Shown here in pieces: positions 1 to 5,250 of a stretch of DNA of 5,250 nt; the stretch's first letter is position 1, and the number at the start of each line of letters is the position of its first letter. Source of the stretch: Rhodospirillales bacterium (lineage in GTDB: Bacteria > Pseudomonadota > Alphaproteobacteria > UBA8366 > JADFVY01); the NCBI GenBank assembly GCA_024644185.1, contig JAHELM010000220.1:1-5250 (forward strand). The letters run 5' to 3'. Below the pieces are notes generated by a model. The model searched no databases. It was not told the origin of the DNA and saw only the letters and a list, made by a program, of their open reading frames with translations. The position numbers and the translations under genes are program-made.

Positions 1-23
1 CGCTCGCCGATCGTACCGTGCAT
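1..23 (-). CDS. Possible 5' end of a divergent gene (partial, cut by window edge)
   Basis: A minus-strand ATG lies at 23-21, and its frame stays open to the window edge, reading MHGTIGE. Upstream of it on the minus strand is GAGGA, 8 bases from the ATG, a well-placed Shine-Dalgarno sequence. This is the strongest ribosome site near the left edge and suggests a gene divergent from the methyltransferase. From general knowledge, alphaproteobacterial copies of this methyltransferase are often next to a competence-type phosphoribosyltransferase gene (comF). Seven codons are far too few to confirm that, so no identity is assigned. Confidence 0.35.
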
Positions 24-124
24 GGAGAGAATCCTCGCCCGCCGAAAGCGAGACTAGCCCAAGACGGCGAGGCATGCAGCTTTCCCGTTTGCTCCGGCGG
101 GCCGGCATCGGCATAGTCCCCCGC

Positions 125-1075
125 ATGACGCAACCGGATGTCCCCGCCATCTTCGATCCGCGCCTGGTCCGTGCCCATCGCGACCGCGCGGCGGCCGGGC
201 TGGACAGACACGATTTCCTGTATCGCGAGATCGCCGATCGCCTTGCCGACCGGTTGCTGGACGTCACCCGGCGCTTCCCCCTGGCCCTCGATCTGGGCTG
301 CCATGCCGGCGAGTTCGGCCAGGTGGCGGGCGATCGCGGCGGCATCGAATTTCTCGTTCATTGCGACCCGTCGCCGGCCATGGCCCACCGCGCGGGCAGC
401 GCGGTTCATAAAGATGTCGCGGGCAGCGCGGTTCATAAGGATTATGCGGCCGGCGCGGCCGTCGCGGCGGAGGCCGCGGCCCTGCCCTTCGCGCCCGGAA
501 GGTTCGACCTGGTGGTCAGCAATCTCTCGCTGCACTGGGTCAACGACCTTCCCGGCGCGCTGCTGCAGATCCGCGCCGCGCTGAAGCCGGACGGGCTGTT
601 CCTGGCGGCGCTGCCGGGCGGCGGCACGCTGGGCGAGTTGCGCGCGGTCCTGACCGAGGCGGAAGTGGAGATAACCGGGGGCGCCAGCCCGCGAATCGCC
701 CCCTTCATCGACCCGCGCGACGCCGGCGCCCTGCTGCAGCGGGCCGGCTTCGGCCTGCCGGTGGTGGACACCGACACCATTACCGTGCGCTACGAGAACG
801 CAATGCGGCTGATGGCCGATCTGCGCGGCATGGGCGAAAGCAACGCGCTGGCCGGAATGCGGCGCGGGTTTACCCGCCGCGACGTGCTGCTGCGCGCCGC
901 GGAGCTCTATCGGAGCCGCTATTCGGGCCCCGACGGACGGGTGACGGCGAGTTTCCAGATCGTCTATCTGACCGGCTGGGCGCCGGACCCGTCGCAGCAG
1001 GTGCCGCTGGCGCCGGGAAGCGCGACGGCAAGGCTGGGCGACCTGCTGAACCCCGACGCATTCAACGAAAATTAA
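125..1075 (+). CDS. SAM-dependent methyltransferase, NDUFAF5/BioC-like family
   Basis: This is a class I methyltransferase-fold protein, probably cytosolic. Counting from the ATG at 125 (316 aa), the SAM-binding motif I is ALDLGCHAGE at about 54-63. The acidic residue ending strand 2 is D81 (HCDPSPAM). A Methyltransf_11-type core follows with LPF (120-122), FDLVVSN (127-133) and LSLHWVNDLP (134-143). The C-terminal half has GGASPR (185-190), DLRGMGESNAL (232-242) and GWAPDPSQQ (284-292), which are signatures of the mitochondrial NDUFAF5 (complex I arginine hydroxylase) relatives rather than of short BioC. Its bacterial substrate is not settled. An in-frame ATG at 74 would add 17 Arg-rich residues. 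I prefer 125 because family members begin just before the IFDPRLVRAHRDRAA segment, and the extra codons include ATA, CTT, CGT and TTG, which are atypical here. Neither start has a clear Shine-Dalgarno. Residues 90-106 are a tandem duplication (see repeat entry). A role in complex I assembly is an inference. Confidence 0.9.
   Translation: MTQPDVPAIFDPRLVRAHRDRAAAGLDRHDFLYREIADRLADRLLDVTRRFPLALDLGCHAGEFGQVAGDRGGIEFLVHCDPSPAMAHRAGSAVHKDVAGSAVHKDYAAGAAVAAEAAALPFAPGRFDLVVSNLSLHWVNDLPGALLQIRAALKPDGLFLAALPGGGTLGELRAVLTEAEVEITGGASPRIAPFIDPRDAGALLQRAGFGLPVVDTDTITVRYENAMRLMADLRGMGESNALAGMRRGFTRRDVLLRAAELYRSRYSGPDGRVTASFQIVYLTGWAPDPSQQVPLAPGSATARLGDLLNPDAFNEN
391..442 (+). repeat. 27-bp-period tandem duplication inside the methyltransferase gene
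   Basis: Bases 391-415 and 418-442 match at 24 of 25 positions. The only mismatch is A412 versus G439, which is a synonymous Lys AAA/AAG change. The period of 27 bases keeps the frame and duplicates nine residues: AGSAVHKD occurs twice, separated by one Val. Homology stops abruptly on both sides (positions 390 versus 417, and 416 versus 443), as expected for a single slippage or unequal-exchange event. The repeat lies between the strand-2 Asp and the LPF segment, a region expected to tolerate insertions. Confidence 0.9.
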
Positions 1076-1086
1076 CGCCGATCGCC

Positions 1087-1116
1087 GACACTTGCGCCGC
1101 GCAAGACACTCGTGTC
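1087..1116 (+). other. Hairpin-forming sequence between methyltransferase and membrane genes
   Basis: CTTGCG (1091-1096) pairs perfectly with CGCAAG (1100-1105) around a CCG loop. GACAC occurs at 1087-1091 and again at 1105-1109, and either copy can pair with GTGTC at 1112-1116. The two pairings are mutually exclusive. No run of T follows, so this is not a canonical intrinsic terminator. It could be a weak terminator, an mRNA-stabilising hairpin in the 5' leader of the membrane-gene operon, or chance in GC-rich DNA. Confidence 0.35.
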
Positions 1117-1125
1117 ACCGACCAC

Positions 1126-1129
1126 AGGA
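1126..1129 (+). promoter_or_regulatory. Ribosome binding site of the first membrane gene
   Basis: AGGA lies 11 bases before the ATG at 1141. It is the best Shine-Dalgarno-like sequence in the gap and supports 1141 as the start. The two downstream paralogs have no clear site of their own and appear to rely on translational coupling. Confidence 0.45.
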
Positions 1130-1140
1130 CCCGGACTGAA

Positions 1141-1998
1141 ATGCTCGCTGCCGAATCGAAACTGCCGATCTTTCGGACCGTGGCCAGGGTCTATGGGTTC
1201 ATCGCCGCGCATCCGGCCGATCTGGCCCGGATCGGCTGGCTGCCCCTGTTGCTGCTGCTGGGCGCCGGGATCGGGCTGGACATCGCATCCGACGGCGACG
1301 CCGGCGGCGCGTCGACGCAATTCATCGGCAAGGTCGCGCTCGCCAGCCTGCTGCAGGGCGCGATCGGGGTCATCATGCTGGTTGCCTGGCACCGGCTGGT
1401 CATGCGCGACCATGCGCTTGCAGCCCCGGCGACAGCCGGAACGGCGCGGCGCGAAATCGGCTATTTCCTGCGCGTGCTGGGACTGTCGGTTCTGTTCCTG
1501 ATCGTATTTCTGGCGGCCTTCATGGTGGCGGAAACCGTACTGATCGGCATCCATTGGGCGGTTACCGGCGGCGGCCAGCCGGCCGGCGGCGCGGATCCGT
1601 CCTCGGCCTATGTCCTGCTCGGCTTCATGGCGGTGCTCATCGGCCTGTTCCCGGCGTTCTACGTGACGCTTCGCCTGTCCCTGGTTCTGCCCGCCACGGC
1701 CGTGGATCGCGACAGCCATTTCGACCGCTCCTGGCGGGCCAGCCGCGGCAATGGCTGGCGCATGGTCATGGTGACCGTCCTGGCCATGCTGCCGGTGGAA
1801 GCGATCAATGCGGGCATCGCCTTCGCCGGCAAGTCGCTGCGGGATACACCGTGGCACCTGCCGGTGCTGGCGGCGGGCAGCGTGACCATGCTGGTGCTGA
1901 TGGCTGTTCTCGGCACCGCGCTGTCAATCTGCTATGCCGCGCTGGCGGCCGCGGCACCGCCGCAATCGTTCACCCTTGCAACCCCGGTACCGGAATGA
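1141..1998 (+). CDS. Uncharacterised six-helix membrane protein, paralog 1 of 3
   Basis: The product is 285 aa and very hydrophobic, with about six predicted membrane helices: roughly 30-48, 62-84, 107-135, 155-175, 208-228 and 240-270. No signal peptide is evident. I do not recognise the family. Three blocks are shared with the next two genes: an N-terminal amphipathic stretch before helix 1 (FRTVARVYGF...ARIGWLP), the end of helix 2 (LVAWHRLVMRD, 80-90), and a loop between helices 4 and 5 (RLSLVLPATA, 178-187, then RSWRASRGNGWRM, 196-208). That last loop resembles a SW.L..GN.WR pattern I associate with uncharacterised bacterial multipass proteins, but I cannot tie it to a function. It has the longest loop and tail of the trio. 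The gene starts after a 65-bp gap, so it is probably the first gene of the membrane operon, or reads through from the methyltransferase. Its stop overlaps the next start as ATGA. Confidence 0.85.
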   Translation: MLAAESKLPIFRTVARVYGFIAAHPADLARIGWLPLLLLLGAGIGLDIASDGDAGGASTQFIGKVALASLLQGAIGVIMLVAWHRLVMRDHALAAPATAGTARREIGYFLRVLGLSVLFLIVFLAAFMVAETVLIGIHWAVTGGGQPAGGADPSSAYVLLGFMAVLIGLFPAFYVTLRLSLVLPATAVDRDSHFDRSWRASRGNGWRMVMVTVLAMLPVEAINAGIAFAGKSLRDTPWHLPVLAAGSVTMLVLMAVLGTALSICYAALAAAAPPQSFTLATPVPE

Positions 1999-2771
1999 GC
2001 AAGACACCGATACGACTGCCCGTCGCGGCCACCGTCGCCGCCGCATGGCGAAGCGTGCTTTCCCGGCCCGGCGCGGCGCTGCGCGTCGCCTGGATGCCGG
2101 CGGCGCTGATCCTGGCGCTGCGAATCGGCGGCCTGATCGGCCGGGCGCAGGAACAGGGCGATTTCGCGGCCCAGATCGCCTTCACGTTCATCCTGTTCGC
2201 ACTGATGGTTCTGATGCTGGTCGCCTGGCAGAGAATGGTGCTGTTCGGGCCCGACCAGCGCGCGGGGATATTGCCGCTGAGGCTCGGGCGCGCCGAGGTG
2301 AAGGCACTGGCGCATTTTCCGCTGGTTCTGGTGCTGCTGGTGCCGATGCAGGTTCTACCCCTGGTCGACTGGCTGGCGACGGCACCGTCGCCGGTCGGCG
2401 GCGGATTTCCGATGTGGCTGCCGTGGATCGGTTTTGCGGCTCTGATCTTCCCGGCGGGTCCCTGGCTGGCCCGCGCCACGCTGATGATCGCCGGGATCGC
2501 CGCCGCCGGCAATCGCCGTTCCGAATCCCTGGCGGCGACGGCCAACCGGATCTGGGCGGCCAGCACGGGCAATACGATTCGGATATTCCTGATCCTGATG
2601 GGGGCGGGTCTGCCGGTCGCCGTCGTCACCGAACTGTCCGGTTTGCTGGAGTCGAGGATATTCGACTTCCTGCCGGTCCTGCTGACGCCGCTCTATATCC
2701 TGGTGGTCGGCGGCGCGCTTGCCCATGCCTATGCCGGGCTTGGCGCGCTGAAGAACGCCGGCAAGACATGA
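1995..2771 (+). CDS. Uncharacterised six-helix membrane protein, paralog 2 of 3
   Basis: The product is 258 aa, starting at the ATG that overlaps the previous stop (ATGA, 1995-1998). The frame is open well upstream, but only this start gives a membrane protein aligned with its neighbours; upstream residues are out-of-frame shadow of paralog 1. Helices are predicted at about 27-48, 59-83, 103-127, 140-168, 194-213 and 223-249. Shared blocks are PVAATVAAAW...ALRVAWMP near the N-terminus, LVAWQRMVL (75-83), and RATLMIAG (160-167) followed by WAASTGNTIRI (187-197). The third block is the most diverged of the three copies: it keeps W, GN and R but loses the second Trp (TGNTIR against RGNGWR) and has a few extra residues before it. 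No clear Shine-Dalgarno is seen, so translational coupling to paralog 1 is likely. Function unknown. Confidence 0.85.
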   Translation: MSKTPIRLPVAATVAAAWRSVLSRPGAALRVAWMPAALILALRIGGLIGRAQEQGDFAAQIAFTFILFALMVLMLVAWQRMVLFGPDQRAGILPLRLGRAEVKALAHFPLVLVLLVPMQVLPLVDWLATAPSPVGGGFPMWLPWIGFAALIFPAGPWLARATLMIAGIAAAGNRRSESLAATANRIWAASTGNTIRIFLILMGAGLPVAVVTELSGLLESRIFDFLPVLLTPLYILVVGGALAHAYAGLGALKNAGKT

Positions 2772-3505
2772 GCGAGGACGCGCTTCCCGTCCGCGAGACG
2801 GTTGCCGAGGCATGGTGGTTACTGGCCTCGCGCAGCCAGGAAGCCGCGCGCCTGGCGCTGGTGCCGTTCCTGCTGTTCTTCGCGTTGCAGCGGCTGGATT
2901 CCTATGTCGATTCCGGCGAGGGCGCCATGCTGGAATGGTCGTTCATCTATACGGTGCTTTACGCCGCCCCGGCGGCGGTACTGCTGGTCCCGTGGTATCG
3001 GGCAATCCTCGGCGGAGAGGCCGCGCCGCTGCGCATTCCGGTGGAGACCTGGCGCCGCTTCCTGGTTCGCTGGCTGGCGCTGGAGGTCATGTTCTCCCTC
3101 GCCCTTCTGCCGCTGCACATGGCCGCGATCCGGATGCAGAACGGCGCCCCGGCGGCGACCGGGGCCATTCCGCTGACGGCGATCGCCATCGTCCCGCTGG
3201 CGGTCTATCTCTATTCCCGGTGCAGCCTGGCGCTGACCGCGGCCGCCATCGGCGCACCCGACGGCTTCCGCCAGTCGTGGCATCTGACCGAGGCCAATGG
3301 CTGGCGCATCGTCGGCGCGGCGATGCTGGCGATCGTACCCCTGTTCGCCGCCGGCATGATCCTCGATGCGCTGTTTCCCGAACATCCGTCGCCCCAGGTC
3401 GATTTCGCCAGATCGGCGCTGCTCGCCGGACTTGCCGCGGCAACCGAACTGATTGGCGCGACGGTAATGGCCGTGATCTTCCGCCGCCTGACCAGGGCGG
3501 GTTAA
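2768..3505 (+). CDS. Uncharacterised six-helix membrane protein, paralog 3 of 3
   Basis: The product is 245 aa, starting at the ATG in a second ATGA overlap (2768-2771). Predicted helices lie at about 27-42, 59-81, 97-121, 133-150, 178-203 and 213-238. The shared blocks are PVRETVAEAW (7-16), LVPWYRAILGGE (73-84), and RCSLALTAAAIG (151-162) followed by QSWHLTEANGWRI (169-181), close to paralog 1. It is the shortest copy and has almost no C-terminal tail (RRLTRAG). Its stop codon TAA (3503-3505) interlocks with the mutT stop on the other strand. With paralogs 1 and 2 it forms a coupled three-gene unit, which suggests co-production and perhaps a shared complex; that is inference. Function and family are not recognised. 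Confidence 0.85.
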   Translation: MSEDALPVRETVAEAWWLLASRSQEAARLALVPFLLFFALQRLDSYVDSGEGAMLEWSFIYTVLYAAPAAVLLVPWYRAILGGEAAPLRIPVETWRRFLVRWLALEVMFSLALLPLHMAAIRMQNGAPAATGAIPLTAIAIVPLAVYLYSRCSLALTAAAIGAPDGFRQSWHLTEANGWRIVGAAMLAIVPLFAAGMILDALFPEHPSPQVDFARSALLAGLAAATELIGATVMAVIFRRLTRAG

Positions 3506-3915
3506 AGCCAGTCGCGCAGGATGGCGACCAGCGGGATATCCGCCGGCGGCATCGGATAGCCGGACAGGTCGCCGGCGCGCACCCATTTCAGGGTCTGGCC
3601 TTCCAGCGGGGTCACGATGCCCGTCCATTTGCGGCAGACATAGAGCGGCATCAGCAGATGGAAATCCTCGTAGGCGTGGCTGGCAAAGGTCAGCGGCGCC
3701 AGGCAGCTTGCCGCCGTGTCGATCGCCAGTTCCTCGCGCAATTCCCGGATCAGCGCGGCCTCGGGCGTTTCGCCGTCATGCACCTTGCCGCCGGGGAATT
3801 CCCACAGCCCGGCAAGCGGCTTACCTTCCGGCCGCCGGCCGATCAGCACGCGGCCATCGACGTCGATCAGGGCGACGGCGACGACCAGAACGATCCGCGT
3901 GGCGGTGGCGGTCAT
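3502..3915 (-). CDS. mutT: MutT-type Nudix hydrolase (probable 8-oxo-dGTP diphosphatase)
   Basis: The 137-aa product is the usual size for MutT. The family removes oxidised dGTP by converting it to the monophosphate plus pyrophosphate, which prevents A:T to C:G mutation. The Nudix box runs G43 to I65: G-x5-E49-x7-R57-E58-L-R-E61-E62-L-A64-I65. All catalytic metal-binding glutamates are present, but the near-terminal Gly is Ala64. The preceding IGRRPEG...LWEFPGGK and the later PPADIPLV (123-130) align well with E. coli MutT; Asp126 occupies the place of the base-contacting Asn119 there. The start overlaps the GNAT stop (ATGA, 3912-3915), implying coupling in an argJ-GNAT-mutT run. Only a weak purine-rich GGGCGGCG lies upstream. 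Specificity for 8-oxo-dGTP is inferred from family resemblance. Confidence 0.92.
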   Translation of the reverse strand: MTATATRIVLVVAVALIDVDGRVLIGRRPEGKPLAGLWEFPGGKVHDGETPEAALIRELREELAIDTAASCLAPLTFASHAYEDFHLLMPLYVCRKWTGIVTPLEGQTLKWVRAGDLSGYPMPPADIPLVAILRDWL

Positions 3916-4496
3916 CGGTCGCCGCCCGCGGTGTCGGCGAACAGAATGACCTTGCGGATGGCGCCGGTGGAGGGGATCTCGCGCGTGCTCCGCCCGATCT
4001 CGGAGAAACCGAGCCGGGTCAGAACCCGGATCGAGGCCGCATTGTCGATGGCGGCGGTGGCGGTGAACTCGCGCGCGCCCAGGCTGGCGCGGGCGAAGCG
4101 GACCAGCCGCGCGGCGGCCTCGCTGGCATAGCCGCGGCCCCAGTCGGACCGGCCAACCCAGAATCCCAACTCGCCGCGCCGGCCGTTGTCGTGCAATCCG
4201 ATCCCGACGCTGCCGATGAGCTGGCCCGGCGCATCGCGCAAGGCGATCGCCAGGTCGAAGCCATGCCCGGTGGTCAGGCGGCGCCAGGCCGCGCGGATCA
4301 GCGTGCGGGCATCGTAGACGACGAAGGGATGCGGGATGACCATCAGGGATTCGGCCATTACCGGATCGTCGAGCAGATGGGCGATGCGGGCCGCATCGGC
4401 CTCGACGAAGACGCGCAGCGCAAGCCGTTCGGTTTCCAGCGGCAATTGCGCCATGGGCCGGCGCGCGGAGACCCCGGTTTCCGGCGTCTCAGGCAT
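3912..4496 (-). CDS. GNAT family N-acetyltransferase, RimJ/RimL type
   Basis: The 194-aa product fits the Acetyltransf_3 (RimJ/RimL-like) branch of GNAT enzymes, which transfer acetyl from acetyl-CoA to an amine. The domain opens at LETERLALRVF (20-30). The acetyl-CoA pyrophosphate loop is at ELGFWVGRSDWGRGYASEA (109-127), and the C-terminal motif is NAASIRVLTRLGF (152-164). The acceptor cannot be read from the sequence; ribosomal-protein N-terminus, free amino acid, antibiotic or other small amines are all possible. The first 14 residues (MPETPETGVSARRP) precede conserved sequence, so Met15 at 4454 is an alternative start. The ATG at 4496 is preferred because a GGAG sits 9 bases upstream. 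The gene begins 5 bases after the argJ stop and overlaps mutT, so it is probably co-transcribed with both. Confidence 0.88.
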   Translation of the reverse strand: MPETPETGVSARRPMAQLPLETERLALRVFVEADAARIAHLLDDPVMAESLMVIPHPFVVYDARTLIRAAWRRLTTGHGFDLAIALRDAPGQLIGSVGIGLHDNGRRGELGFWVGRSDWGRGYASEAAARLVRFARASLGAREFTATAAIDNAASIRVLTRLGFSEIGRSTREIPSTGAIRKVILFADTAGGDR

Positions 4497-4501
4497 CGGG
4501 C

Positions 4502-5250
4502 CTAGCTCCGGTAATCCGCATTGATGGCGATGTATTCATGGGTCAGGTCGCAAGTCCAGACGCGCGCCTTGCCGCGGCCGATTCCAATGTCGACGCCGAT
4601 GTGGATCTCGCGTCCCTTGAGGTGGGCGGCCACCGGCGCCTCGTCGTAATCGGGGCGGACCCGTCCGCCCGCGGTGATGCGGATGCCACCCATCGAAATC
4701 TCCAGGCGATCGCGATCGGCCCGCTCGCCGGCCTTGCCGACCGCCATCGCGATCCGCCCCCAATTGGCGTCCTCGCCGGCGATTGCCGTCTTGACCAGCG
4801 GCGAATTGGCGATCGACAGACCGATGCGCCGCGCCGCGCGCGCCGAAGCCGCGCCGGCAACGTCGATGGTGATGAACTTGGTCGCGCCCTCGCCGTCCTT
4901 GACCACCTGGGTGGCCAGATCGACGAGTACCGCCTCGACCGCCCTGCGGAAATCGCGCAGCAGGGGATCGGCGGCGGACCTGACGGCCGGATGCGCGGCC
5001 CGGCCGGTGGCGAACAGCATCAGCGTGTCGCTGGTCGAGGTGTCGCTGTCGACGGTGATGGCGTTGAACGAACGGTCGGCGGCGCGGGCCAGAACGGCCT
5101 GCAGCAGGTCGGCCGGAATTTTCGCGTCGGTGAACACGAAGCCCAGCATGGTCGCCATGTCCGGGGCGATCATGCCCGAACCCTTGGCGATGCCCGCGAT
5201 CGTCACCGTCGCGTCGCCGATTCGCACCTGCCGCGACGCCCCCTTGGGAA
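4502..5250 (-). CDS. argJ: ArgJ, glutamate N-acetyltransferase / ornithine acetyltransferase (C-terminal part)
   Basis: ArgJ recycles acetyl groups in arginine biosynthesis by moving acetyl from N-acetylornithine to glutamate; bifunctional forms also use acetyl-CoA. About 248 C-terminal residues are visible, of roughly 400 in the family. The frame is open to the window edge, where codons read PKGASRQ just before VRIGDATVTI, matching the conserved family sequence. The GTG at 5227 is therefore an internal Val, not the start. The self-cleavage site is present: KGSGMIAPDMATML, with the Ala codon at 5155-5153 and the nucleophilic Thr at 5152-5150, so the alpha/beta junction is intact. Further signatures are ITVDSDTSTSDT, GEDANWGRIAMAVGK, GGRVRPDYDE and the C-terminal CDLTHEYIAINADYRS. 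No frameshift is seen. Whether it is mono- or bifunctional cannot be decided here. Confidence 0.95.
   Translation of the reverse strand, partial: PKGASRQVRIGDATVTIAGIAKGSGMIAPDMATMLGFVFTDAKIPADLLQAVLARAADRSFNAITVDSDTSTSDTLMLFATGRAAHPAVRSAADPLLRDFRRAVEAVLVDLATQVVKDGEGATKFITIDVAGAASARAARRIGLSIANSPLVKTAIAGEDANWGRIAMAVGKAGERADRDRLEISMGGIRITAGGRVRPDYDEAPVAAHLKGREIHIGVDIGIGRGKARVWTCDLTHEYIAINADYRS
4506..4509 (-). promoter_or_regulatory. Ribosome binding site of the GNAT gene, inside the end of argJ
   Basis: On the minus strand GGAG lies 9 bases before the ATG at 4496. It falls within the last Arg-Ser codons of argJ. This supports the longer GNAT start and close translational linkage to argJ. Confidence 0.5.

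Noticed and set aside
22..57. Tiny plus-strand frame (ATG GAG AGA ... TAG, 11 codons) as a leader peptide
   Set aside because: It has no ribosome site visible within the window, no attenuator-like codon run and no hairpin pair after it; it probably arises by chance.
1072..1857. Long minus-strand open frame (261 codons) opposite the first membrane gene
   Set aside because: Its translation is rich in Gln, His, Arg, Gly and Asp with no domain pattern, as expected from the antisense of a GC-rich gene. The plus strand gives a coherent membrane protein with paralogs next door.
1554..1994. N-terminal extension of the second membrane protein
   Set aside because: The frame is open, but its translation is Gly/Arg/His-rich and fully overlaps paralog 1. 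The alignment with paralogs 1 and 3 begins at the ATG at 1995.
2819..3628. Minus-strand open frame (269 codons) opposite the third membrane gene and the end of mutT
   Set aside because: Composition is antisense-like (Gln, Arg, Gly), and it overlaps two genes with clear protein signatures.
2812..4131. Long plus-strand open frame running across the convergent junction into mutT and GNAT
   Set aside because: It crosses three well-supported genes on both strands, is Arg/Gly/Ala-rich low-complexity sequence and shows no domain. It is a product of high GC.
3708..4505. Plus-strand open frame opposite GNAT and mutT (265 codons)
   Set aside because: It is an antisense shadow. The minus strand shows intact Nudix and GNAT motifs in the same interval.
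5225..5227. GTG as the start codon of argJ
   Set aside because: The frame is open upstream to the window edge, and those codons (PKGASRQ) match conserved ArgJ sequence. The protein would lack its alpha chain if it began here.

Overview
The window is GC-rich, almost entirely coding, and packed with overlapping or nearly touching genes. It looks like a chromosomal segment of an alphaproteobacterium, possibly Rhodospirillales-like. That placement is an inference from the protein signatures (a long BioC/NDUFAF5-type methyltransferase ending in a GWAP...SQQ motif, an alphaproteobacterial-style MutT, ArgJ) and from high G/C at third codon positions. No mobile element, tRNA, rRNA or CRISPR array is visible.

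Layout. Positions 1-23 on the minus strand may hold the first codons of a divergent gene. A SAM-dependent methyltransferase of the NDUFAF5/BioC-like family follows on the plus strand (125-1075). It carries a nearly perfect 27-bp tandem duplication inside its coding sequence. After a 65-bp gap containing a hairpin, three plus-strand genes (1141-1998, 1995-2771, 2768-3505) encode predicted six-helix inner-membrane proteins. They are joined by two ATGA stop/start overlaps. They share three aligned blocks, so they are diverged tandem paralogs of a family I cannot name.

The minus strand carries a three-gene run read from the right edge: argJ (C-terminal part only; it continues beyond 5250), a RimJ/RimL-type GNAT acetyltransferase (3912-4496), and a MutT-type Nudix hydrolase (3502-3915). 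argJ and the GNAT gene are 5 bp apart, and GNAT and mutT overlap by ATGA. The two gene runs converge at 3502-3505, where the stop codons of the third membrane gene and mutT interlock in a TTAA, leaving no room for a terminator between them.

Functionally, argJ (arginine biosynthesis), mutT (nucleotide-pool sanitation) and the methyltransferase are housekeeping genes. The uncharacterised part is the membrane paralog trio. Its tight coupling suggests the three proteins are made together and may form a hetero-oligomer, but nothing in the sequence identifies a substrate or activity. I see no convincing evidence of a defence, mobile or otherwise dramatic new system here.
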